DNA from: Conoideocrella luteorostrata
Lineage: Eukaryota; Ascomycota; Sordariomycetes; Hypocreales; Clavicipitaceae
DNA length: 60,123 nt
Direction: 5' to 3'
Assembly (NCBI GenBank): GCA_032433595.1
Contig: JASWJB010000275.1
Coordinates: 1-60,123, forward strand
In this document: positions 45,082-55,888 of the stretch, in pieces
How the letters are laid out: each line of letters opens with the position of its first letter
Numbering within the stretch: the first letter of the stretch is position 1
Program-made: the position numbers and the translations under genes
The notes under the pieces: model-generated
What the model saw: the letters and a program-made list of their open reading frames with translations, nothing else
What the model was told of the DNA's origin: nothing
The model's database searches: none

Positions 45082-46286
45082 AGCATCTACCACATAAATG
45101 AGGGCTGGGTAGTTTGGCGCAGACGAAACAATACCCAGTATCTGGTCTACTAAGCGTTCCCTTTCGAGGCTGATATGAGCATGCAGCACACTGTTGAGGG
45201 TGGTGGGGTGATAGGCAGATTGCTTGGACTAATACCCAAGATAAGATGGAGGCGAATTGTGGGTGATTTCGGAGGAAGTTAAATAATGGAACGACAGTCA
45301 CTCGAAAACGTTGCGGGGAAACTGGAAGTCATGGTGGAGAGATTGTCTTGGCTAATGCAATGCATATTTTGCCCTTTGGCACAATTACTCTGAGATGGGC
45401 ATTTTAAGTTTCCATATCAATCTTTTCAGGATAGATAGGGTTAATTATTAATTAAACAAATCATATTCATCAAACTCATTCAGAGAGCCGTTCACGCTTA
45501 TGCACATAGCTAATGCCGATAACTAGATATCCCCCTTGCGCAAACCGTTACGGACTCACCTCATGACTACGTATAACCCGTACACCAATTTTGACTTCTC
45601 GAATGTGAAGTAGCTTCATGTAAATTGGCGGTTAGCACTTTGCATAATGGCAAATAGTAGGAGTAGATTAAATGCATGGAATGAAGGTGCTGAACTCATC
45701 CACCAAGCTGAATTCGTACCCTTTATACCCAAAATTGGATCAAACTCCCCCAAATCATAGTCCCTATTTTGTTGCGCGCGGCGTGGTGCATGCTGCCTTA
45801 TAATGATCTACTGTGTTGATAGACCCGACGGGCAAACTAAAGGTAATTCAGAACCGACGGATCCTGCACGCTAACCTGAAGCTGCACCTTTTATCGTAAT
45901 CGTTCTCTTTATCCCCGCCCTCCAATATTTCCCCATCTCGCTTCCCCGGTGCCCGGTAGAATCGCATGACGTGATAGTTGCTCGGAGGTTTTTGTACGGT
46001 GCGTCGAATATGACATGATCGTCGGAGCAAAGTTGTTCTTCTGCATTTACTATTAATTCATGCGAATAATATCAATTGAATGTGCAATTCGGCATAACCC
46101 ATTTTGAGGGTCTAGGGGATGAATTCTGTTATTATATTTAAAGCCTTATACTTCTATGCACGTACAGACAGGTAAAGCTGAGATAATGAACGAAGGTAAA
46201 ATTATAATGCAAGATATGGGCATCCACACAGCGTTACAGGCAAGGATAAGCAAGTCTGTATATGTGACGCTGGGGGAAAGGTTGAG
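45082..46286. other. Intergenic, no recognised gene
   Basis: 3' flank of the BYS1 gene, then AT-rich sequence. Nothing supported. Confidence 0.45.
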
Positions 46287-46492
46287 TGTTGGAATCCTGC
46301 CGTCAAGCACAATAGGAGGTACGGAGCGGGTCACGTGGTCACCTTTCGGCCAAGATATTTATACGGCGATATGGAGCCTTCCACCATGACTTGTTTTCCT
46401 CTTCTTAGATAGACAGAGATTATTAAGTATATTACATTTTGACCGCAATTGGTATCGATACTGATATTGCACAACACCCTGTGCAACCCACA
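46287..46492 (+). mobile_element. Solo LTR, family Z, copy 5
   Basis: 206 bp from TGTTGGAATCC to CAACCCACA with a perfect 5-bp duplication TTGAG (46282-46286 and 46493-46497). It contains GGTCACCTTTCGGCC and the TATTTATACGGCGATAT promoter-like stretch. Confidence 0.9.
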
Positions 46493-46511
46493 TTGAGACC
46501 TGATTACCAAG

Positions 46512-46713
46512 TGTTGGAATATCCCGTCAAAGCACGTGGGCACGGCAAGTGGTCACCCTGGGGCGCCTCATATATACGGCTCGGGTATAGATACTCTTAC
46601 TCTTGTCTTCTTCTTAGATAGACAGACCTAATGAATTGAATTGTTTTGCACATTGTTTTGCTTCACCTTCCGGTATCGATACCATCGTCACCCGAAACCC
46701 TGTGCTTCCTACA
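46512..46713 (+). mobile_element. Solo LTR, family Z, diverged copy 6
   Basis: Begins TGTTGGAATATCCCG and ends CTGTGCTTCCTACA. It is a clearly different subtype (CACGGCAAGTGGTCACCC core), inserted 19 bp after copy 5. Flanks CCAAG / CCTAG form a duplication with one mismatch. Confidence 0.78.
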
Positions 46714-48794
46714 CCTAGTCATGTGCTGGTGTCTTGTTCATAATGACGATCATAATTCTCGGTGATATTCTTACATCACCAGATAGAACATAGATAGCTC
46801 GGATAAGCGGCTCAGACGATTACTAGTTCGGCGAATGGAAGCTTATTTGTAACAAATTTGAGGCCTTGCGTGGGCAGATTGTATTATGCGGGAAAAGCTT
46901 ACATTTTGGGTCGCCCCTTTGGCCACTCTCGCTCAGACACGACTCTGGCATAATTCAGTGAGCCATACTTATTCAGCGTATCTTTATTGAGGTCTAATTC
47001 ACCAGAGTCTTATAAGAATAATAAATATGAGGAACTAGATAATGGAGTACTTATGAAACCACACATCCTCTATCCTAAGTATTATCTCCCACTGAGGGTA
47101 TCGAAATTTCCATTATAGCTCTATAAGTTGGTAAGACAAGCGAGTATTAGAACCCCCACGGACTATTTATCAAGCACTTGTGGATATTTTGCTAGCAGAT
47201 GCATCCAATTTTGACTCTTACAGGGATTATTACGGCTTGCTTACCCATACCTCTCATCCTGCATATTCATGAGGGAGCATGGGAACTGCATGGCCCCACC
47301 AACCCAGTGCAGTCTCTAAAGGTAGAACTTCTCTTTGTCAGCGTTCCGATTTAAATATAACAAAACGCAGAATTGCTCCTCCGCAAGACCATTCTATATC
47401 CCATTGTTAATACCCTTCCCGCTAGGTTCTTGCTTTTATCCTCACCACTTCAGCCCAAAAGCCGCATAATTCAACGGCTTTGCTTAATAAAAAAGGCGCC
47501 GCTCCCGCTCAACAGAATCATTAATTCGCAGGCACGTTAATACTGTATCAACTCATAGTGGTTTGTTAGCTTTGATGGTACGTAAGAATCTGTAAGTCCC
47601 ATAGAGTTGGCAGAAAGCTGTTAAGATGGACTAATATGCACCCTTCGTAATATTTTCCTCATTGCGCTGCAGAAAAATACCATACCACCAGGTGCAATAT
47701 TTCCTAGGAGACGAGTCATAGCTGTACTTGGGAGTTTCATCTCGCCCAAAGATTCGGCGGCTGGTAGCTAGGCCCTGGACCAGTAAAATTGTAAAACGGC
47801 AAAGAAGGGTGCATGAATGGTTACACAATAGTTCCTGATTGGCAGACCTTGGATGATTGTAGCATGCAACATTGAATACCATGGAGGCCTGAGAATTTTA
47901 TAACGCGGCCACATCAAACATGCTCGAATGGATCCAAAGTAGATGTCGCGACAGAAAAAACCAGGAAGTAACCACTCAAGCTTTACGTGCACAGGGAGAT
48001 AGGGCTTCCATGCCTTAGAGAAAAAAATGAATACTACCTAAAGGAATAATGTGTTTCATATTTCCGGACTTACAGTAAAGGGGAGTGATCAACTACCCGT
48101 TTTTGACATCAATTTTCCCTGATCTTATGTCTTTGCGTCATGACTGACACTTTAACGGCGGTTGTGGGAAAGGGCGCTCGATGGGGCCGTCTTTTGTCGT
48201 CTCATTTTTATTTATTGCCTCATTTGTTCGCACATAACTGAACCGCAAGGGCCAAGTGGGAAACAAAAGTGGCAATTATTGAATCGGCTGTTGATAGGCG
48301 CTACATGTGTCGCGCTTTCAGACAAGGCCGATTGTCCACATCGGGTGTGATGCAGCGGTGACATCTAAAAACAGGTTTATGAAGCGCTCGTGGCTTCCTT
48401 GAGCTGGTTGGTTCCATCTTCCGCCGCAAATCTTCTAAGCCACGTAGCAAAATGGAGTGGGTACTCAAGAACTGAATTACTTCCCCGTCTTTTTCCGCCC
48501 CGCGTTATCCACAAGCAGTCGCGAGCCAGCATGTGAGTGAAACGTTGCTCCTCGACGACTATTCGGTCACTCTCACACGACACTATGCGAGCCTGTCCCT
48601 GGTATCAGCATTGACGGCAATGTACACACGTGTCGTCCAAATCTGGCCGAACAAAATTGAAAGTACTGAGTGGGCTGCTGCAGTTACTTCCCCGCCCCCC
48701 TCCAACTTCCCTCGCTCAACAAGGCACCGTTCTGCAGCTCCCTTTTGTTGTTGGAGACGCCTGTTGCAATAATCAAAAACGAAGTTCAGCAAGC
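46714..48794. other. 2.1-kb intergenic region
   Basis: No gene seen; short frames at 47631-47882 and 48162-48350 have no motif. The right end, with C-rich tracts near 48690, is the upstream region of the broken gene at 48795. Confidence 0.45.
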
Positions 48795-50396
48795 ATGGAG
48801 GAGCTTAGTGCGAAACAGAAAGCTCGCCTTGATCGGGTCGCCAGGCTTATGCTGGGTATTTACCAAACCCTCGTGCGGATGCGGTATCTCGATGCTAAGT
48901 GGGTTATCGAAGGTCCTCACGACGTCCAGCATTTAATTCCCATGTATCGAAAATACGACCTTGACGACTCCATCATCTATCTTTACAGCCGTCTTCCGTA
49001 CATTGAGGCAGCAGATGATGAAATGACCTGGTATGAGGGTTGTAGATTTTAGGACTTTCGCCGAGAATCCCACGTGAAGGATGGCCGTGAGACATTCGGC
49101 GATGGTGTAGATGATGAAGCAGCACCTCTTAAGCCATGGATGACAGCGATGTCTCAATTTTACCATAGGGATGACCGTGTTCTTGTCTACAGCGCAGGGG
49201 ATGATTGCATATGGGATCGAAGCATGATGGAGAGCCCAGATAATCTCTTATCTGGAGAGCCTGAGGATGGGGACGAAGACGAAGATTCCTTGGCCGATTC
49301 TGACGAAGGTAATGCAGGGGATCAAGAGGGCTATGACAATGCTGAGGAGTACACCGAGGATGATGAGGAAGAGGATGACGCAGAAGCAGATGTTGAGTAT
49401 GGTAGTGAAGAGTCGGACGACGAGTACCTGTATAACCGTCTCAACGGTGGCTCAGCGGCCAAGGTATTGCGCCACCTCGCCAAACAGTTTGCAACTTTCG
49501 AGAGAGACCCCTCTGTTGGCCAACTCCCCAACGATGAATGGCACCTAGAGCTTACGAAGCCTCTGTACATCAAGCATGGCTGGCCAAACGATAACTTTAA
49601 TGGAAAAGCCTTTGATGTTGATAGGAAAAGAGCTTTGGCAGTTTACGAGGCTAAGCATATGGCAAAGAAGCCATTAACACGTCTTAGTCAACTTGAACGT
49701 CAACTGGAACAGAAAATATTGGAAGACTTTTCAAAGTTGAAGACTGATATCGAAAATACTGAAACATCCAGTGCGAAGTGGCAAGCGAAATAGCAGCTAG
49801 AACGAAAGACTGCTACGCACGATCAATTCGTCGGAGAACTCAAACACGCTCGGGACACCGCTGATAAGCTCTGTCCGGGCGGTATTGCCCTACGGGAGTG
49901 GCTTATTCCGGTGTGGGAGGCCGAGATGCTTCGAGTATTTTTGAAGCAATCGGTGAGCTACCAAAAGAGAATGCAGGAAGAGGTAACCAGGCTTCGGGCT
50001 TCGCATGAAGACGTGACCGAGCAGGTTAAAACAGCAGAAATTAAGATGTACAACGCGAACATGTGCTTCACCAATGTAAAAGCGGCGTATCAAGAATCTC
50101 AGCAAGAAGCAGACCGTTTGTACCCCGGGCAGACGTTCACAGAAGTCACGGGATGGGTGCCTCTAGATGTACATGATATAACAACCTCACTTGAACTGGA
50201 GGAGAGAGAACTCTTAGACATGCAGCGTTTGGTGGATCGGTACCGAAAATGGCTGACGACAGTTCCGGACGAGGCCCCAATGGCGAGACTAGATGTCAGC
50301 AATGAGATTCAGCACCTCGAGAAGAACATCGAGGGCTGGCGAGCGCTTATTGCTCGTACAATCAGTATCAAACAGTCGAAGGAGCTGCAGCTTTAG
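48795..50396 (+). pseudogene. Fungal conserved hypothetical protein, frame broken by two TAG codons
   Basis: One reading frame runs from MEELSAKQKARLDRV to SKELQL, 534 codons, with only two interruptions: TAG at 49050-49052 (CRF*DFRRESHVKDG) and TAG at 49791-49793 (WQAK*QLERK). There are no frameshifts. The middle has an extremely acidic Asp/Glu stretch (about 49248-49430). The last third is probably coiled coil (LKHARDTADK, QKRMQEEVTRLRASHEDV, SLELEERELLDMQRLV). The YLYSRLPYI...DFRRESHVKDGR block matches a family of fungal hypothetical proteins I recognise only as such. Splicing out the first stop would need an intron of 22 nt or one of 55 nt that breaks phase. Both stops fit CAG to TAG. A recently dead gene, a recoded frame, or sequencing error are the options. 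Confidence 0.75.
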
Positions 50397-50510
50397 GCAA
50401 CCCTTATAGAGACGCGACCAACTCGCTTTTATTCATCACCCCCATAAATTTATGTGCTCAGATGCGGTATGGTGCTCTAGACCGAATAGAATATATATAG
50501 AATTATATAC

Positions 50511-50905
50511 TGTGTGGACGGAAAGAGCGTTTGTGCCGAAGGGATTGTTCTTACGTGAGATTGGACTTGACCAATTTGGTCGAGTCAAGTAAATTAGCTA
50601 TAAGATGTGTACTAGCCCGACTATTCAGGTGGATCAACAAGCTACCCAGTCGTACTAAGATTACATCTTCGTTCAGAGCCTGGCTCCTGTGCCTATTATG
50701 ACCAAATTACTTTATTAAAGTGTGCTACTGCCTGATGATCTCATTCTAAGTTATTAAACTGTGTAGTCTTATTACATAGAAGATCTCTACGAATTATTTG
50801 GGCCTCTGACCCAACCTATCACTGAATTGAAGTTGCGTTGCTGGCTGTGTGCCAGGTACCAGTATACGAGTGTTGTGGGGCGTGCGTTTTGGGCCGACAA
50901 ATATT
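50511..50905 (+). repeat. Family X repeat, copy 2
   Basis: Aligns with 11671-12080 on the same strand: GTGTGGACGGAAAG start, GGACTTGACCAATTTGG, TGCCTATTATGACCAAATTACTTTATT, TCTCTACGAATTA, CCAGTATACGAGTG and a CCGACAAA end. It starts about 115 bp after the broken gene. Confidence 0.62.
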
Positions 50906-51345
50906 TTCTTATTCGTAGACTCATAAATTCGCAGCCCAAAGTAGTGCATATCGGCTGTACCTCGCCGTTACTGCGTGGAATACAAGCCCTAATTGCAGCT
51001 ACTGAGAGAAGTTCAGTAAGCCTACACTTTTGCTCTGGTGATCGAGCGGTTAATTGTTCCAACAGCCGTAGACTACATGCTATTTATAGATAACCGTCTT
51101 ATATTATCTAGTATGTCTGATATGGTACTTCAAACAATGTAATAGTACTTCCTTCAAATCACATACTAAGTCACCGCGTATTGCATTCTTTTTTTTTTAA
51201 AGGAGATATTTGCTACCTACCGTGCTTGCAGGACTACATGTGTAAAGGTTCCTGTACGACCTTTCAATTCAATACTTCGAGGGAACTATTAGTAATTGAC
51301 TGCTCTGTTAGGTCAAGAACAGAATAAGAGAATATTGCGCTTACT

Positions 51346-53196
51346 TTAAATGCCGGGACTCCACGTATAGATGTCCATCATTGGTGACAACATCCCGGCG
51401 AATGGAGTAGCACGTGTATCTGATCCCAAAAAACCCCCTACGTGCTCAACAGACATTGCTGAAAAAGTATCATGTTCCCAAGGACCTTTAAATTCGCCGG
51501 AAGCTGGAAAACCTGGAGACGTACCAACACCTTGATATCCGCCAGTCGCCAAAGATATGGATGCTTTGCTCCGAATCCGAAGAAGCTGCTCTTTCAAAAC
51601 TTTGGCTTGTTTCATATAATTCGGATCGGCCCAATAGCAATTGTGTTGCTTGATCATTGCAAAAATATCACAGGTGGTGTCTGGATGGTCTGTAGCTATC
51701 CACGAGGCGAACAGCGCCACAGGGGTAAACCCCACGCCCTCGGGAAGCCTGCTTAATAACTGTCGCGATATCTGAATAGCTTCTTGCCCATTATTCAGCG
51801 CGTCGTCCTGGAGGTTGGTATTGTCGGGATCCATGGCGGAAAGACATGCATTTAGGACTAGCGAGACGCCCAACACTATCACATGTTCAATTCCAGTCAT
51901 CGTCTGAGGTTGCACTAGACCGGGTTTATTTATACCATTCATTTTGCTAATACCGGCTATAAATCGGTAACGTCGACGTGTGAATGGCCGCTCGGTATTC
52001 CATCGGGCGTACTCTCTCTTGATCTCACCGTGATTTTGCTCCGGTGCGCGGAGAAGCTGAGTTAGTCGCATGAGAAACGGCAGGCCAAGACTTTCGATGG
52101 ATTGGCCGTCTTCCTTGTCAAGAGGTAGGTACGGTCCCGACTCGTGCTGTAGTATTTGAAGATAGCGTCCATCTACAGTGAGTTTCGGGTTGACAATAGC
52201 CTCAACGCACTACCAGCAGTAGTATCAGCAAAAGTTATCAGTGCTTTCCATGGGAACAACATACAACAGACCGTACTAGGCTGATGCGTAGCAATTGTGC
52301 GAATGAATCGTCCCAGTCTTCCTCTACGGTATCATTCAGCAGCCGGCAAATCCCGTTCGTATGGCTGATATAGCCTTGGGCAGAGTTAGAGATCCATATC
52401 TGGGGAGGTTTGGTTAGATTTATTCACTGCTGTAGGCCTGATAATACGAAAGTTTGCCTGTACCTGGGTCGTTTTGATCATGGAGGCTGCCGCAAGTGAA
52501 TGGGGAGACTTGGCCTGCTCTGGGTCCAGCAGCACAGCTTCCAAAGACTTAACCGCTGCTCCATACGTTGTAAATCTCGAGCCGGATTGGCCGCCTCTTT
52601 GTAGATTCTCAAATGCGTCGAGAAAAGCCGTTGCGGCTTTGTCGAGCAGCTCGTCAGAGCCAAGACAAGCGGGGATGTGCGACAGCCAATCACCTAGTGG
52701 TGACAGGTCAAACTTTGCGTCATCAATCCTCAGGGCGGTGCTAAAACGACTGACAAGCTGCCACATCTGATTGCTCAATGGCCGTGCCGGAGTAGGAGAC
52801 CGTGGCGACGCGCCGCCAGCCGGCTGTAGCGATGTGCCGCCAATGTCTTGCTGTGGTGAAGGGACATGCACGACTCCCCGCGGCGACGGAGCATCCGCAG
52901 CTAGATACGGCGGTGGAGGCTCACCCATAGCCATGGTTTGCTGCGTTTGGGGCGGTGCAAAACTAATCGATTGATCTTTAAACTTGTATCGCACTTGACC
53001 CGCGCCAACGCACGGAACTCCTGCACGGGTGCATCTGCCGCAACTGGGGAAGACTTCATCGCACTATACACAGTATTTAGCATCTGGGACGGGCGAGGAG
53101 AGACTAAGATTGTCTCGACTGGCAATGGCGGCACCATACTTTCTTCTTGTGTCCATGACAAGCATCGCAGGCGCGAGAGTTCGGCACACCTGGCAT
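51346..53196 (-). CDS. Zn2Cys6 fungal transcription factor
   Basis: Four exons on the minus strand, 53196-53140, 53063-52464, 52399-52265 and 52209-51346, give 551 residues, all joined in phase 0. Intron 1 falls inside the binuclear zinc cluster: ACDACHGHKKK joins CDEVFPSCGRCTRAGVPC, completing the canonical CX2CX6CX6CX2CX6C pattern. This is strong proof of the splice model. A Pro/Ser-rich linker follows (about residues 45-95). The rest is a fungal TF regulatory region with LSRFSTALRID-like, SMIKTTQ|IWISNSAQGYISH and TGIEHVIVLGVSLVLNACLSAM segments, resembling the C-terminal domain of AflR/sterigmatocystin-type or related secondary-metabolite regulators. It acts in the nucleus. Target genes are unknown. 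It is the only regulator in the window, so it could control one of the metabolic groups, but distance is large. Confidence 0.9.
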
Positions 53197-55500
53197 AGTA
53201 ACTAAGATGTGAAATAGCTAGATTGTGCGCTGTTGATAATACAGAAAAGCAAACTGTGCTCGATGGTCATCATAATGACTGACTGCTCTACAAAAGAGCA
53301 TTTGGCACAGTTAAGCGGACGCTGCGAGATATGTACGTAGAGAAAAGGGGTCAGTCAGAGCAGACAAGCCAACAGCTGCTGATCGTTGGAGACTCCATGC
53401 ATCCTTCAGAACCAACAAGCCAATAACAACGAAATACTAACTAGGGCATATGCATTCTCTGGTATCTTATCCCCCCCACTGCATGAGAGACCGCTATCCA
53501 ACAGTCAAACATATACTGTGTTAAACGCACAGCTATGTGTGTGAGACCCAACTAAGCTGTTCCATCATCGGGCCCGAACACTTAATTTTCACGTTAGCAA
53601 CTCTGCGCAGCCCATATAATGGCTCCAACAGCCAGACAGTGACATAAGTCTACAAATGCTAATACAGGGAGCAGAAGACGTGAGGGAAGTATTGTCAGAA
53701 GGCGTAGTTCGGATCAGAGCCGACGTGGGGGTGTAGGCACTATCACCCAGTTGGTCGAAGGGTCGCCACCCAACATTGGCGACACTAGAGTGTTGGGACG
53801 CGGTGCGCCTTTCAAAGTCAGGTCATATTTGCAGCCTTTTACTTTCAATCAACCAATTGTTTTCGTTTGCTGTCATCTCCAACTCGGCCTGAGCCTGCTT
53901 CTCCGCTGTGGCTGCCGAAGCGGCAACGAGGCGCGGGGAGTAAGTTGGCTATGGATCGTGCAGCAGCTACCACGTACCATCCCACGGAGTAGCGGGAGGG
54001 CATTCACGATCTGATCCCCCGCTGTCGGCGATATCACGGCTTAAACCACTTCAGCCAGCCCTAACAATTCACATCGGACATGGATAGGTAATAGGGGTTA
54101 CTTTCTGTTAGTGTGGTCACTGCGGCGGCTTAGTAGCCCCAACTATATTTGCATGCAGGTTGTCTAGAGGACCTGTGTTTTCCGCAGGGCCGCGAATCCG
54201 TCAGAATGAAATCTTCTCTCTTTTCTTCTTTGCAAAGAAAATGGCTCCGACACGAACAAATGAGACAAAAGCAAGAGGTAGCAGGTATCCACACCACCAC
54301 TAAGGAGTCATGAAGGGCAAATGGGTAACCAAGACCGAGTGTTATCGAGTAGCAGCTTGCATGAATCATTGTCGCGTTTTATGCCTGGGCTTGAGAAACG
54401 GGGATCGTAAAAGAACAACCATCTTGAAAGGCCTTGCTTTTGTATTGCGATGTGGGATGAGCACCGAATCTCTAGTCCGTCTTTAAATCTGAATGAGGGT
54501 AGAGGGGGCATATTATACATGCCAGCTCATAATTTGCAGAGCCCTACCCTGCTCAGCTGCGTCTTATATATTGTAGCCACAGCCAGTGCTAGGTTTGCCA
54601 ATTCAAATAAATGTAAAAGAAAGCAAAGTTTATTTTGGAATAACAGCTCTAAGGGTAACCATAAGATAATATAGCACTGGCCCTTGAATTTTTGAGCTTC
54701 TCTAGGCAGCTGTGATGCTAGTGCCAGCTACGGCTTGCTATTGGAGCTAAAGGGTGGTTTGTGGTATTCTGAAAAGATAAATATTCAGCTTGTGGAAGAC
54801 AACCTTTCCCCGCGCAACTACCCTACTGGTGCTTAAATTCCCGCACAAACTATCTGTACCCGTTGTTAAAACGGTAGGGGGGCCGGACTAACAGCGCCCT
54901 GCTTGTTAGTAGTACAAGAGTAGTTATCACCGAAATGGGTGCAAAATCTCCAAGAGCGCTGCGTTTTGCCAAAATAGAAAACCTCCATCCGCTGCGATAA
55001 TGGGGTGCCTTTCCAAAAACAAAGAGGGGGTTCCTACAAATTTGTTAATAGAGACCAACAGGCTCTGATAAATCCCATCATGAATGCTGATATACTAAAA
55101 GTCAGATGCTATGCTCTGGTAATGATAATAATTATATCACGCCGTGCTCTGACAGACATATTACTAGTATTAGGTCTCTACCCATACATCCGGCCGAAAA
55201 TAGCGAACTCTGAAAATTCGTCCAAAGTAGTAGTCCAAACTTAGCTTAATACTTGGTATACTCTCGTATCTCGGGAAGGTAAGGTTGAAGATCAATGTGT
55301 GCAGTTATGGCTTAAAATCACTAGGGTGTATAGACTACGATAAGTAATACTAAACGCTTAATAGCGAAAGATATTGGTGGCCCTTCGTGCTGACTCCAGT
55401 AGATACCTTGCAATGTCCAAGACAAAGTGGGATTTTATCCGGAACTCTCCAAGATATCAAGCTGGAAGACATGGGTCTCAAATTGCTAATTAGATCTCTC
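53197..55500. other. 2.3-kb intergenic region
   Basis: Promoter of the zinc-cluster regulator at the left. Frames at 53751-54014 and 54450-54674 have no motif. A family Y end fragment lies at 54768-54855. Confidence 0.45.
54768..54855 (-). repeat. Family Y repeat, left-end fragment
   Basis: Read on minus it gives TTTGTGCGGGAATTTAAGCACC, a TAGGGTAGTTGCGCGG-like block and GGAAAG.TTG, matching the first 80 bp of the 24462-24915 repeat. Only this end is preserved. Confidence 0.55.
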
Positions 55501-55695
55501 TGTTGGAATGCCGCCAAGCACAATAGGAAGCACAGAGCTCGTCACGTGGTCACCTAGCCACGTTATTTATACGACGATATCGTGCCTCACACCTTGACTT
55601 CTCTTCTTCTTCTTAGATAACAGAGAGTTATGAATAAATTCAATTTTGAAGCATTTGATCTAGATCACTTGCACAGCAACCCTGTGCAACCCACA
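55501..55695 (+). mobile_element. Solo LTR, family Z, copy 7
   Basis: 195 bp from TGTTGGAATGCCGCC to TGTGCAACCCACA. Flanks CTCTC (55496-55500) and CTATC (55696-55700) are a 5-bp duplication with one mismatch. It has a short internal deletion in the CACCTTTCGGCC block. Confidence 0.83.
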
Positions 55696-55888
55696 CTATC
55701 GTTATCACCATGGACCACTTATAAAATACCACTTATAGCAATGTGATTTCTTGTACTTTCGTGTGCGTTATGAGTAATATAGAACCATCCAGCAGTATCT
55801 CAGTTCAATTTTGTTAAGTATACATCGGCCCCATTATGGGCTATTAATGATAGCAGTATCGTCTCCTGCGATTTTCCTGTTGATGACA

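Noticed and set aside
48998..49052. An intron removing the first TAG of the 48795-50396 frame
   Set aside because: The nearest plausible donor gives a 55-nt intron that breaks phase, and the other gives only 22 nt; both would also delete residues that fit the family.
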